A stretch of 64,000 bases of DNA, from assembly GCF_900116175.1 (NCBI RefSeq), contig NZ_FPCH01000004.1:62001-126000 (forward strand), given 5' to 3'. Source of the DNA: Hyphomicrobium facile (lineage in GTDB: Bacteria > Pseudomonadota > Alphaproteobacteria > Rhizobiales > Hyphomicrobiaceae). Of this stretch, positions 55,542 through 64,000 are shown one piece after another (position 1 is the first letter of the stretch; every line of letters starts with the position of its first letter). The notes under the pieces were generated by a model. It was not told where the DNA came from, did no database searches, and was given only the letters and a program-made list of their open reading frames with translations. The translations under genes were made by a program, and so were the position numbers.

Positions 55542-56798
55542 TTATCGGCTCAATGCTTCCGCGCACGACTGAAGTTCATCGACGGAGTGCTCCGACGAAA
55601 TGAAAAATCTCAGCCGGCTCGCATTGAACCGGACACCGGGATAGATGATCGGTGACGGGTTGAAGCCCTGCTCCTGCATGCGCTCGAGCAGCTTGCCTGT
55701 ATTCTTCACCGAACCGACGATAACGGGGACCATTCCAAGTCCGATGCTCGTCCCCGTATCGAAGCCACGCGCGCGGCAGTCCCTGAAAAACAGCTTGCTG
55801 TTATCATGAAGGCGATGGACGCGCTCCGGCTCTCTTTTGAGAATGCGAAGGCTTGCGAGTGCTGCGGCGGTCACCGCGGGAGGAAGTCCCACCGAGTAGA
55901 CGAAACCCGGTGCGGAATATTTGAGAAGTTCGATCAGATCCGCATTGCCGGCAATAAACCCGCCGCAGGATGCGAGCGACTTGCTCAGAGTGCCCATGAA
56001 AATATCGATTTTCCTCGGGTCAACTCCGGCATATTCCGCGACGCCCCTGCCGCTTTCGCCCAGAACCCCGACGCCGTGGGCATCGTCGATCATCAACCAA
56101 CAGCCGAATTTTTCTTTGATCTCGATGAGGCCGGAAAGATCGACACAATCACCCTCGGTCGAACAAAGACCCTCGATGACGATCAATACGTTTTGGAAGC
56201 TGTCGCGATTTTGGAGAAGCAGCCGAACAAGCGATTCCAAATCGTTGTGTTTGAAAGGCTTTATTTCGGCGCCTGATAGCCGCGCGCCAACGATGGCACT
56301 GTTGTGCACGAACTCATCATGAATGACGAGGTCACCCTTGTTCACGAGTGTGGCGATCGTTGACACGTTGGCCGCGTGCCCGCTCACAAAAGTAAGCGAA
56401 TTTTCGAAGCCGAAAAAATCCGCAAGCTCCGTTTCGAGCTGCCGATGCATGTCCAGGCTTCCCGAGATCATGCGGCTTGCCGATATACAGCAACCAAAGG
56501 CGTCGATGGCACTCCTCGCCGCCGCCATCACCTCGGGATGATCACTCAGGCCGAGATAATCGCACCACCCGAAGTTTACGAGTTGTTTCCCATCGATGGT
56601 CACCGACCTCTTCGAACGGCTTTCCTGAATTTTGAAGAAAGGATTTTCTATCCCCCAGGACTGCCCCAACATTTGATATTGGCGGATCGACCGAAATCGC
56701 GACGTATCGGAAAATGCTGCGGCCTCTCGATGGCCGAACCTTTCAGCTTTTTGGAAACCAAAGAAGGGTCGCAAGGCGCGAGTGGTATTCGATACCAT
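55542..56798 (-). CDS. orphan alpha-oxoamine synthase (PLP-dependent, KBL/SPT/BioF superfamily)
   Basis: The 418-residue fold-type I PLP enzyme condenses an amino acid with an acyl thioester with loss of CO2. Seen: the substrate-entry motif FGWCDYLGLS, FVSGHAAN, cofactor-binding D238-D-A-H241, and the PLP lysine K273 in GTLSKSLASCGG, followed by GFVYSVGLPP. The PGFVYSVG and IHDEFVHNS segments look like the synthase type fused to or encoded with polyketide synthases rather than BioF, Kbl or HemA. No biotin, sphingolipid or polyketide gene is nearby. The N-terminal 50 residues form an extension. Upstream lies 1.6 kb of apparently decayed DNA. Confidence 0.82.
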   Translation of the reverse strand: MVSNTTRALRPFFGFQKAERFGHREAAAFSDTSRFRSIRQYQMLGQSWGIENPFFKIQESRSKRSVTIDGKQLVNFGWCDYLGLSDHPEVMAAARSAIDAFGCCISASRMISGSLDMHRQLETELADFFGFENSLTFVSGHAANVSTIATLVNKGDLVIHDEFVHNSAIVGARLSGAEIKPFKHNDLESLVRLLLQNRDSFQNVLIVIEGLCSTEGDCVDLSGLIEIKEKFGCWLMIDDAHGVGVLGESGRGVAEYAGVDPRKIDIFMGTLSKSLASCGGFIAGNADLIELLKYSAPGFVYSVGLPPAVTAAALASLRILKREPERVHRLHDNSKLFFRDCRARGFDTGTSIGLGMVPVIVGSVKNTGKLLERMQEQGFNPSPIIYPGVRFNASRLRFFISSEHSVDELQSCAEALSR

Positions 56799-57770
56799 GG
56801 GCTGGACCTTTCCATCCTGCGAGAAAGGACGCGTCCCTGCGATAATCCGTTAGAGGATTAATCCCGACGCATGCCTTACTCCTCATTGTGGGCGGAGGTC
56901 GTCGCTCGAGATCGCGTAGCTATGAAATATACAACGGCCCGGACAAGCGATGATTTCCCTACTTGCCGGCCAATTCAGTGTCACCAGTTGAACTAGCCGA
57001 AAGGCCTACCCGCTTCACCGGGTGCGGAGAAGCCGATGAGTACCGTGAGTTTCTTCGCGAAATGGACGCCAGTGCACTCTGAATGCCGAGGACGGAAAAC
57101 TGCGCGTTCAGCGCGTCTGCGTGAAGCTCGGCTAGGAGATCGTGTCCCGCCTCGCTCTCTTCACGAACTCGCCCAAGTTTCCTTTGGAGGTCGTCATCGA
57201 ACAATTAGCGAGATCCGTAAACGTGCCGTCGCGGCTGTCCCCGACGGACGCGTTCTCAGTTACTTTTTATCGGCCGGCCGCGCTCGCCAATTGCTCGTCG
57301 GCCAACGGCGGGTTGCCCTAAGCAGCCTTGAAGGACAACTTCCCCGACAAGGCAAAACACGCCAGACCCATGGGAAGTAAAAAATGCCGCCAGCAGACGG
57401 GATCGTTGGTGGAGAGGGCTTCCTCCAACAGTCACTGTTTTTATTATCTTATTTTCGATTTTCGGCACCTGATCCACAAATCAGTCCACAAACGAGGGAA
57501 TAAGCGCTCATTTAGCCAGCTTGCCCGTCGAAACATCCCTACAAAGTCCACTTCATCCCATTAGCCGGCCTCGATCGACTGGCTCTGGTCGACGTCTAGC
57601 CACCGATCGGCATCGTCCGTTGTCGGGGCCATCGCGCGGTGACCGAGGCCGCTGCTGCCCGATCTGATCGAGGTCAACGCTGCTGATGCTGTTGCGCAGC
57701 CGAACTTGCACGGCAACGACCAAAGGCACTCGCGGCGATGGCTCTCGTGCAATTGGTGTTCAGAGGAATC
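56799..57770. other. gene-poor region, probable decayed DNA
   Basis: Nearly 1 kb without a convincing intact gene, in a window that is otherwise densely coding. A minus-strand frame at about 56959-57204 (FDDDLQRKLGRVREESEAGHDLLAELHADAL...) has a helical, protein-like first half and then low-complexity Ser-rich translation. The plus-strand frame at 57036-57380 is Arg-rich and looks like a shadow. The end near 57420-57500 is A+T-richer. I read this as remnants of lost genes rather than one long regulatory region. Confidence 0.5.
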
Positions 57771-57926
57771 TCATCGCCACCGGTTTACGATCTGCAGCGC
57801 GCCCCACGATCCCAGTATCGTAGCGACTATCCCGCCGGCGAGCGCGACAGACATCACGAGACCTCCCGCTTTTGCCAGCGACCAATCCAAATTCGCGACG
57901 ACGCTGAGTAACATCACCATAACCAT
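57771..57926 (-). CDS. putative 51-aa membrane protein
   Basis: A minus-strand frame (ATG at 57926, or in-frame TTG at 57950) encodes MVMVMLLSVVANLDWSLAK followed by a hydrophobic Gly/Ala/Val/Ile span (GGLVMSVALAGGIVATILG) and a basic C-terminus (QIVNRWR). This is a plausible one- or two-span membrane peptide. It starts just after the stop of another minus-strand coding remnant, as in an operon. No family recognised. It may be the surviving end of a decayed gene group. Confidence 0.35.
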   Translation of the reverse strand: MVMVMLLSVVANLDWSLAKAGGLVMSVALAGGIVATILGSWGALQIVNRWR

Positions 57927-57943
57927 GCCGCCGAGTTGGGCCC

Positions 57944-58190
57944 TTAGCAATCATCGTCGATCGGGCGCAGGCGAAAGCGCCAGTCGGAAAGCCGGCGCTG
58001 AGCCTGTTCAAGCATTCGGTCGGGAGTGTTTGCGAGCTTTCCGCTAAGCCCTGCGCGCTCAGCCAGAGCTTCGGCGAGACGCGAAGGCAGCGCATTCACC
58101 TGCACGGAGCGCAGCGCGGGATGGAGCTTTCGGACGCTTCAGGCGCTCCGCAATGTCATCCCGGCTTCCGAAATACCGAGCGTCAGCCAC
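57944..58190 (-). pseudogene. coding remnant with probable frameshift
   Basis: On the minus strand a GTG at 58190 opens VADARYFGSRDDIAERLKRPK in one frame. After about 60 bp the protein-like sequence continues in the next frame (LHPALRSVQVNALPSRLAEAL, then AERAGLSGKLANTPDRMLEQ, ending RLRPIDDDC) to a stop at 57944. Joining them by one frameshift near 58130 gives a plausible helical protein of about 81 residues. The GTG overlaps the stop of a further remnant upstream (AIDDFTDDPNDDLEVRSPG... ending QEQLSG, about 58183-58270). I cannot name a family. The arrangement suggests a decayed operon cut at about 58270. Confidence 0.35.
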
Positions 58191-58416
58191 TTAGCTGCTC
58201 TTGAATTTCTCCATTTGCCCCGGGGCTCCTCACTTCAAGATCGTCATTGGGATCGTCGGTAAAGTCATCGATCGCAAAAAAATTTTGGTTTGATCGAAAT
58301 TAAATGATTTTGTCGTCGCAGAGCAGATGTGACAGAGCCTGGAACCAGATGCGGGCAGGATTCGGCAGACCCCCGCCGGATCCTGTCCGCCCGGGGGAGG
58401 TGTTCGTCGAACCCAC

Positions 58417-60498
58417 ATGTCACCATCCATAAACGCGACCCGCTGGCACAATCATCTTTTGTTGTTTGACTCCCACCGGCTCATCTTTTCCTTAAGCAGT
58501 TATCTTGCTTGTGTTTTGACGCTCGGGATCGCGTTCGCGGCCAGCCTCCCGCGGCCGTGGTGGGCGATTTTGACCGTGTACGTCACGGCGCAGCCCCTGT
58601 CCGGTGCGCTGCGCCCAAAGGCGTTGTATCGACTGATCGGGATTATTCTCGGCGCGCTCGTTGCCATCATCCTCGTTCCCAATCTTCAAAATTCTCCGGA
58701 ATTGTTGGTTCTCTGCCTCTCCGCATGGACCGGATTGTGCATCTATCTTGCCGTCCTCGACCGCACCCCCCGCGCCTTCCTGTTTCAAATGGCCGGCTTT
58801 AGCGCGGCCGTTGCCAGCTTTCCCTATCTCGATGATCCCGGGAATATTTTTACGACGACCATATCCCGCGTCGAAGAAATGACTGTCGCAATCGCGATGG
58901 TGACGCTCGTGCATAGCGTGATCCGGCCGTGGAATGTCCAGGAAGTCATCTATTTCCGCGCGAAACGCTTTCTCGTCGATGCGATCGCGTGGGCCGATGG
59001 CGCTATCGACTTGCGCCATAGGAATCTTACCTACGCCCACCGCCAACGCGTCGCCTCCGACGTGACGGAACTCGGAGTAATCGCGATCCACTTGCCATAC
59101 GACATGAGGGGGGCTGCCGGTGCCCGTGGCATGGTTCATGGTCTGCAACAGCGGCTTGCGGCGCTTATTCCGTTGGCTTCCGCTATAGCCCAGCGCCTCG
59201 ACCTCTTAGACAAGAAAGAAATCGACCCTGAGCTCTCTCGACTGATCGATGATACGCGGACATGGTTGCGGGAATGCGCGGACGCGCCGACCAACAAGTT
59301 GGAAGGCATGGCGGCGCGTCTTGCAGCGCGCGCGCGATCTTTATCGCATAAGAACAGTGAAGAAAGGCGTTGGCAGGCGCTGATCGTCGCGAGCCTCACC
59401 GAACGCCTCGCCGAGTTTGTCGAAACGCTGCAAGAGGCCAAGAGCCTTACAGAAGCGCTTGATCAACCGTCAATGCTCGACCCTTCTTTAGCAATAGACG
59501 AAAGGCGCCCTCCAATTGCGCGCGATCCTGTCATGGCGGCCCTTGCTGGACTCGCGATGGCGGCGGCGATCATTCTCTATTGCGCGGTCTGGATACTGCT
59601 GGCATGGCCGTCGGGATCGGCAACGGCGGCGTTCGCGGCCCTCGTTACTTGTTCCTTTGCGGCGCAGGAAGATCCCGCGCCGATTATCGGCCGCTATCTC
59701 TTCGCGACGCTTGTGACCTTTCCGATCGCAGCGGCCTACATGTTCGCCATATTGCCGCTGGTCGATGGCTACATGTTGCTGAGTGTAGCCCTTGCTCCGG
59801 CCTTAATCGGCATAGGGTATATTCAGGCGGACTCGGCACGATCGGCGATCGCGCTTCCGATGTTCTCCTGTCTGATAGTCGGCCTTGGTTTTGTCGATTC
59901 TTTCCAGGCCGATTTCGCCGTGTTCGCAAACACTGGCATTGCCCAAGTCATGGGCATCGTCATTACGATTGCGGTCACGCGCCTTTTTCGTTCGGTTGGC
60001 ATCGAACGGACCGCGCGCCGGATCATCCGCGAGCAATGGCGTGACATCGCGGCGTTAGCCCAAGGGGCGACGGAACCTCGTCTCAAGGATTGGACCGCTC
60101 TGGCGCTCGATCGGACGGGCCAGATCGCAGCGCGCATGGCGCTCGCAAGCGAGAGCGACGCGCTTCATGCCGCCGACGGCTTAAGCGATATCCGCGTGGG
60201 TCGGAATATTCTCCACCTACGAAAGGCCGCCGCGAGTGCAAGTGCGAAGGTCAAAAACGCAATCGAGAACGTACTTTCTGAACTCGCTCAAATATTTCAC
60301 CAGCGCTATCGCGAAGCGAATGTGGCTCCGGCCGGCCCACAACTTCTGTCGGCGCTCGATGGGGCCATCGGCGCGATCCAAACAGCAGACGACCGAAGCG
60401 ACGTGTTGCGGCAGGCCCTCCTCGCTGCCGTCGGCATTCATTGCAATCTCTTCCCAGCGGAGTCCAGGATTGAGGAGACCCAAATTCATGGTCGATGA
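58417..60498 (+). CDS. FUSC family inner-membrane exporter (AaeB-like)
   Basis: The 693-residue protein has two blocks of hydrophobic spans (about 25-170 and 365-530) separated by cytoplasmic helical regions, the duplicated plan of the FUSC/YccS-AaeB family. The N-terminal block contains RPWWAILTVYVTAQPLSGA and the conserved K-A-x-Y-R-x-x-G (ALYRLIGIILGA). AaeB exports aromatic carboxylic acids with the periplasmic adaptor AaeA. Here the following genes (DUF1656, HlyD, outer-membrane factor) complete such a pump. The upstream 150 bp is A+T-rich and holds the promoter. It overlaps the DUF1656 gene by 11 bp. Confidence 0.88.
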   Translation: MSPSINATRWHNHLLLFDSHRLIFSLSSYLACVLTLGIAFAASLPRPWWAILTVYVTAQPLSGALRPKALYRLIGIILGALVAIILVPNLQNSPELLVLCLSAWTGLCIYLAVLDRTPRAFLFQMAGFSAAVASFPYLDDPGNIFTTTISRVEEMTVAIAMVTLVHSVIRPWNVQEVIYFRAKRFLVDAIAWADGAIDLRHRNLTYAHRQRVASDVTELGVIAIHLPYDMRGAAGARGMVHGLQQRLAALIPLASAIAQRLDLLDKKEIDPELSRLIDDTRTWLRECADAPTNKLEGMAARLAARARSLSHKNSEERRWQALIVASLTERLAEFVETLQEAKSLTEALDQPSMLDPSLAIDERRPPIARDPVMAALAGLAMAAAIILYCAVWILLAWPSGSATAAFAALVTCSFAAQEDPAPIIGRYLFATLVTFPIAAAYMFAILPLVDGYMLLSVALAPALIGIGYIQADSARSAIALPMFSCLIVGLGFVDSFQADFAVFANTGIAQVMGIVITIAVTRLFRSVGIERTARRIIREQWRDIAALAQGATEPRLKDWTALALDRTGQIAARMALASESDALHAADGLSDIRVGRNILHLRKAAASASAKVKNAIENVLSELAQIFHQRYREANVAPAGPQLLSALDGAIGAIQTADDRSDVLRQALLAAVGIHCNLFPAESRIEETQIHGR

Positions 60499-60718
60499 AG
60501 TTCAAATTTTCGGCGTGTACTTTCCCGCCGCGCTCGTCTGGGCTGCTCTTGCGGCCACCTTAGCTTATGTCATACGGCCGCTAATCGCCAGAATGCCACT
60601 GCGTCATGTCAATAGCCACATGGGCATTCTCGATATCGCAGTGTTTGTGACTTTCTGGTGGGGGCTTTCCATTCTCGCCGATGCGCACGTATTGCCTCGG
60701 GAATTTCCTCTCCGATGA
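60488..60718 (+). CDS. DUF1656 small membrane protein (AaeX-like)
   Basis: The 76-residue protein has two predicted spans (about 10-30 and 50-68). It starts VDEVQIFGVYFPAALVWA and contains PLxARx-like and H-R-x-x-W-like residues typical of DUF1656/AaeX proteins encoded between FUSC and HlyD genes. Function unknown, probably an accessory of the aromatic-acid pump. The ATG at 60488 lies within the end of the FUSC gene. The stop overlaps the HlyD start (ATGA), so the three genes are translationally coupled. Confidence 0.85.
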   Translation: MVDEVQIFGVYFPAALVWAALAATLAYVIRPLIARMPLRHVNSHMGILDIAVFVTFWWGLSILADAHVLPREFPLR

Positions 60719-61611
60719 ATGGCATGCTGTGGAGCCGTACGCTTGGAACCCTACTAATGGTGTCAATCACTCTTGTGGGAATGCAGGCGCTTTGGCGGCG
60801 CTATCAAGTCGATCCCCTAACCCGCGACGGAAAAATAAGGGCCGACGTCGTGCAAGTGGCGACCGACGTCGCCGGGCTGATCACCGACGTACGTGTTCGT
60901 GACAACGAGTATGTGCGGAAGGGACAAGTTCTGCTCGTCATGGACCGGCCGCGTTACGAACTTGCTCTTCAGGCAGCTGAGGCCCTGGTTCAAAGCAAGC
61001 AGGCGTCGCTGACGCAAGCGGAGAGGGAAGATCAGCGCAATCACACGATGAAGAATGTAATCGCTGCGGAAACCGTGGAGCAGGGAAGCGCACGTGTCGA
61101 CGAGTTGCGGGGGGGACTAGCGCAGGCCGTAGCCGCACGCGACCTTGCGAAGCTCAATCTTGACCGTACCAACGTACGAGCGCCGGTCGATGGCTATGTA
61201 TCAAACATGACCCTGCAGCCGGGAACATACATGAAGGCAGGGGATGCGGTCGCGGCTCTCGTTTACGACCAATCGATACGCATCGAAGGATACTTTGAGG
61301 AAACCAAAATTCCTGCCATCCATGTCGGCGATCCCGCCGTTGCCTTTCTTATGGGCGTGGCCGAGCCGATCCACGGACATGTCGAGAGCATCGCGACCGG
61401 CGTCGAAGACCGCGAGCGCAGCGATCGCGAATCCGCCCTTGCCAACGTTAACCCGTCCTTCCAATGGGTCCGTCTTGCTCAGCGCATTCCGGTCCGCGTG
61501 ACGATCGATAAGCTACCGGCGGGGCTTAAACTGATCGTCGGGCAGACAGCAACAGTGGAAGTTAAGCCGTACACGGGAGAGGCAATCGTAAGGCGGAGCT
61601 TTCCATGGTGA
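60715..61611 (+). CDS. HlyD-type membrane fusion protein (AaeA-like)
   Basis: The 298-residue periplasmic adaptor has one N-terminal span (about 6-25), the lipoyl half-motifs IRADVVQVATDVAGLITDV and VRAPVDGYVSNM, a helical hairpin of about 70 residues between them, and a C-terminal barrel with SIRIEGYFEETKIPAI. It links the FUSC exporter to the outer-membrane factor. I start at MNGMLWSR, where ATGA overlaps the previous stop; a longer frame to 60658 runs through the DUF1656 gene. It overlaps the next gene by 7 bp. Confidence 0.9.
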   Translation: MNGMLWSRTLGTLLMVSITLVGMQALWRRYQVDPLTRDGKIRADVVQVATDVAGLITDVRVRDNEYVRKGQVLLVMDRPRYELALQAAEALVQSKQASLTQAEREDQRNHTMKNVIAAETVEQGSARVDELRGGLAQAVAARDLAKLNLDRTNVRAPVDGYVSNMTLQPGTYMKAGDAVAALVYDQSIRIEGYFEETKIPAIHVGDPAVAFLMGVAEPIHGHVESIATGVEDRERSDRESALANVNPSFQWVRLAQRIPVRVTIDKLPAGLKLIVGQTATVEVKPYTGEAIVRRSFPW

Positions 61612-63089
61612 GGAAGGAGACGATCGCAGCTTCGACGGTATGCTTGTTCCTCGGCGCATGCGTCGTCGGTCCCAATTACCAGTTGCCTACCAGTTCGCTC
61701 TTCAATGCGCCCGAGTCGCAAGGCTCGTTTTCTTCCAAAACGAAAGCCATCGTCGTTGAGGCGCCGGTCAGCAACTGGTGGCGGCTCTACAATGATCAAA
61801 GGCTCGGGGGGTTTGTCGAGAAAGCCCTTGTTGCCAATACCGACCTTCGCGCCGCGGAAGCCAATCTCGAGCGAGCACACGCTCTGCTCGCCGAAGCCGA
61901 GACCGCGCGCCAAATTAACGGCGCTGCAAATTTTGATACGAGCTACGTTCAGCAGTCGGCTGAATCCTATCTTAGCCACACCAAACCACCCCAGCATGAA
62001 ATCGCGAATACCGGGATTTCGATCACCTATGACCTTGATCTTTTCGGGAGGATCCGTCGCGGCATCGAATCCGCGACATCGGCGGACGAGGCAGCTGTCG
62101 CCGCGCGCGATCTCGTGCGAGTGAACGTCGCGGCCGACACAACCCGCGCTTATGCCGATATCTGCAATAGTGGCAACGAACTGAATTCCGCCCGTCGCAC
62201 AGTGCGTGTGCAGAAGCAGGCGATCGCCTTCACGGGCACGCTGGTCAGCAGTGGGCGCGCGGCCCGATTCGATATCGATCGGCAGCAAGGCCTATATGCA
62301 GAATTGCAGTCACGAATTCCTCTCCTTGAAGCCCGTCAACGTAACGCCGCTTATCGGCTGATGACGCTAGTCGGCGAGCCGCCCGAAAAATTGGACCGCG
62401 CGCTTCTCTCCTGCAAATCCCCGCTGGAGCTTTCCTCACCGATTGCTGTCGGCGATGCTCGCGCGCTGCTCAGACGCCGTCCCGATGTTCGAGCAGCCGA
62501 GCGACGGCTCGCCGCAGCCACCGCAATTATCGGCGTCGAAACCGCCGATCTCTACCCCGATGTGAAAATTGGCGCGTCTATAGGAACACAAGGTGCAGCT
62601 CCGGATTTGTTTGGAGCGCTGACCAATCGGTTCGGCGTCGGCCCGACCATAAGTTGGAATATCAATCAAAACGTGGCCCGCGCGCGCATTGCGGCAGCGC
62701 AAGCGCAAAGCCGCGCGGACCTGGCGAGCTTCGATAGAGCTGTGCTGACGGCCTTGCGCGAAATCGAAAGCTCACTTACGAGCTACGCATTCAGCCTCGA
62801 TCGCCTTAAAAATCTCAAAGACGCGCGCGACCGCGCTGCCAAAGTGGCAAAGGATGCGCGCGAGTTGTGGCAAGGGGGCAGCACCGATGCGCTTACATCG
62901 CTCGAGGCTGATCGAAGCCTCGCGGCGGCCGAACAGGCCTACGCTGCGGGTCAGACTGACGTCAATCTCAATCAGATCGCGATTTTCCTAGCTCTCGGCG
63001 GTGGATGGGAGGCACCCTCACAGATTGACGCGGCCGAGGGACTGGCTGGGAAAGGGGAAACGAAAGACACGCACAGCCACGCCGGCTAA
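61605..63089 (+). CDS. outer-membrane efflux lipoprotein, NodT family
   Basis: The 494-residue TolC-like outer-membrane factor has a lipoprotein leader ending LGAC (Cys19) followed by VVGPNY, the NodT/OprM signature. Two outer-membrane-factor repeats of long helices and short barrel strands follow (NWWRLYND..., RRRPDVRAAERRLAAA at about 290-305). It completes a tripartite export system with the FUSC and HlyD proteins and is translationally coupled to the latter (7-bp overlap). Its last 20 residues are polar and His-containing. A LysR gene follows 71 bp downstream. Confidence 0.92.
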   Translation: MVRKETIAASTVCLFLGACVVGPNYQLPTSSLFNAPESQGSFSSKTKAIVVEAPVSNWWRLYNDQRLGGFVEKALVANTDLRAAEANLERAHALLAEAETARQINGAANFDTSYVQQSAESYLSHTKPPQHEIANTGISITYDLDLFGRIRRGIESATSADEAAVAARDLVRVNVAADTTRAYADICNSGNELNSARRTVRVQKQAIAFTGTLVSSGRAARFDIDRQQGLYAELQSRIPLLEARQRNAAYRLMTLVGEPPEKLDRALLSCKSPLELSSPIAVGDARALLRRRPDVRAAERRLAAATAIIGVETADLYPDVKIGASIGTQGAAPDLFGALTNRFGVGPTISWNINQNVARARIAAAQAQSRADLASFDRAVLTALREIESSLTSYAFSLDRLKNLKDARDRAAKVAKDARELWQGGSTDALTSLEADRSLAAAEQAYAAGQTDVNLNQIAIFLALGGGWEAPSQIDAAEGLAGKGETKDTHSHAG

Positions 63090-63160
63090 TAGTAAAGACT
63101 AAAAAAAACAGCTTCGCGAGGCATCGTTCAGAGTACCCCCAGCAGCATTTAACGGCAGTC

Positions 63161-64000
63161 ATGGACATAACTTCGGCACGAACTTTTTTGGAAGTCGTCA
63201 AGACAGGAAGCTTTGCGGCGGCGGCTGCCAATTTGCATGTAACCCAAACCGCCATCGGCGCAAGGATACGCGTGCTCGAGCAGGAACTTGGCCGCCCCCT
63301 CTTCGTGCGAAACAAGCTAGGCACTCAGCTCACGGCCGCGGGCCAAAAATTTCATTGCTTCGCGATAAGTCTTGTCAGACTTTCTGAGCAAGCGGTTCGT
63401 TCGATCGCGCTACCCCATGAGCAAGAAGCTGTCATCTCAATTGGCACGGAACTCAGCATTTCGGATCCTCTTGTCCCCTTATGGCTTGTATGGATGCGTC
63501 GGACGTATCCACAATTTGCGCTTTCGGTCCGCGTGGATACGGCAGAGCGCTTGATCGATCAGGTTCAAGAAGGCTTGCTTGATGCGGCTATCCTCTACGG
63601 CGCTCCGCGTAAGATCGGCTTAATCGCCGAGCTTATCTTTGAAGAAAAACTCGTCTTGGCAGAGGCCAAGGGCAGCACACAATCGGCGGCATCGCACGAG
63701 ACCGTTCGGATAGATTGGGGCGAAGAATTCTCCGATGCCTTTCACGCCGCTTTTCCCGCAGCTCCGCCTTCGTCCGTAGCCGTTAGCTACGGGCCGCTCG
63801 CGCTCGAATACATTCTCGCGGTAGGCGGGCGGGGTTATTTCCGGCGCGGTTTCATCAAGCCATATCTCAAAGACGGCCTTTTGACCCTGGTACCCAATTC
63901 GCCAGAATTTTCTTATTCTGCTTACGTTATTCATTCCGCGCGAGCCGATGAAAACATTATCGTTCATGTTCGCGAAGGACTTCGCGCGTCCTCTGCTGGA
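63161..64000 (+). CDS. LysR family transcriptional regulator (partial, cut by window end)
   Basis: The frame opens at ATG 63161 and stays open for 280 codons to the last base of the window, so the C-terminus is missing (full LysR proteins are about 300 residues). The N-terminal winged helix-turn-helix is clear: TFLEVVKTGSFAAAAANLHV, then T-Q-T-A-I-G-A-R-I-R-V-L-E and LGRPLFVRNK. A periplasmic-binding-like effector domain begins near residue 90 (VISIGTELSISDPL). It lies downstream of the efflux genes on the same strand and is a likely regulator of them, as AaeR is for aaeXAB, although AaeR is divergently encoded. Confidence 0.9.
   Translation, partial: MDITSARTFLEVVKTGSFAAAAANLHVTQTAIGARIRVLEQELGRPLFVRNKLGTQLTAAGQKFHCFAISLVRLSEQAVRSIALPHEQEAVISIGTELSISDPLVPLWLVWMRRTYPQFALSVRVDTAERLIDQVQEGLLDAAILYGAPRKIGLIAELIFEEKLVLAEAKGSTQSAASHETVRIDWGEEFSDAFHAAFPAAPPSSVAVSYGPLALEYILAVGGRGYFRRGFIKPYLKDGLLTLVPNSPEFSYSAYVIHSARADENIIVHVREGLRASSAG

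Noticed and set aside
57036-57380. 114-codon plus-strand frame in the gene-poor region
   Set aside because: Arg-rich translation without hydrophobic core or motif, no ribosome binding site, and an opposing minus-strand frame with better character over its first half.

Overview
The window looks like chromosomal DNA of a methylotrophic alphaproteobacterium (Hyphomicrobiales), most plausibly Hyphomicrobium or a close relative. The evidence is a lanthanide-type methanol dehydrogenase (xoxF) with xoxG and xoxJ, a complete fhcBADC set for tetrahydromethanopterin-linked formaldehyde oxidation, two tandem Rhizobiales-type porins, OpgG/OpgH glucan synthesis, and GC-rich, tightly packed genes. No rRNA, confident tRNA, CRISPR array or intact insertion sequence was seen.

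Layout. 0-6.5 kb: a 28-residue membrane peptide, ycjX and its TIGR01620 membrane partner, then opgG-opgH on the minus strand. 6.5-10.3 kb: a 0.75 kb regulatory gap and two paralogous porins, each ending in a strong terminator. 10.3-23.4 kb: housekeeping and accessory genes (VWA/CoxE-like protein, small exported or membrane proteins, CelD-type acyltransferase, [2Fe-2S] ferredoxin plus its NADPH reductase, Hpt protein, a large coiled-coil membrane protein, dipeptide epimerase, MFS permease, FadL). 23.5-30.8 kb: a minus-strand run kef - tkt - pgk - ccdA - thiD, ending in a terminator preceded by a second hairpin.

31-45 kb is the C1 core. The minus strand carries xoxF, xoxG, xoxJ and a PQQ-associated CXXCW protein. 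Diverging from it is a zinc metallohydrolase of the quinoprotein relay type. A second minus-strand group (MxaD-like, beta-propeller, two unknown exported proteins) follows, and fhcBADC diverges from that. Methanol would be oxidised in the periplasm by XoxF/PQQ with electrons passed to XoxG. Formaldehyde taken up by the H4MPT pathway would be released as formate by the Fhc complex. The XoxG here is unusual: it has a lipoprotein-like leader and a linker of about 100 residues rich in Ala, Pro and Glu.

45-52.7 kb: envelope genes (DUF1194 VWA protein, O-antigen ligase/polymerase, undecaprenyl-phosphate sugar transferase, L,D-transpeptidase) and small proteins. 53-56.8 kb: an EmrA/EmrB-type exporter converging on an orphan alpha-oxoamine synthase. 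56.8-58.4 kb: about 1.6 kb without a convincing intact gene, containing minus-strand coding remnants. 58.4-64 kb: a second export system (FUSC, DUF1656, HlyD, NodT-type outer-membrane factor) followed by a LysR regulator cut by the window end.

All calls are from reading sequence and motifs. No database search or alignment was run.
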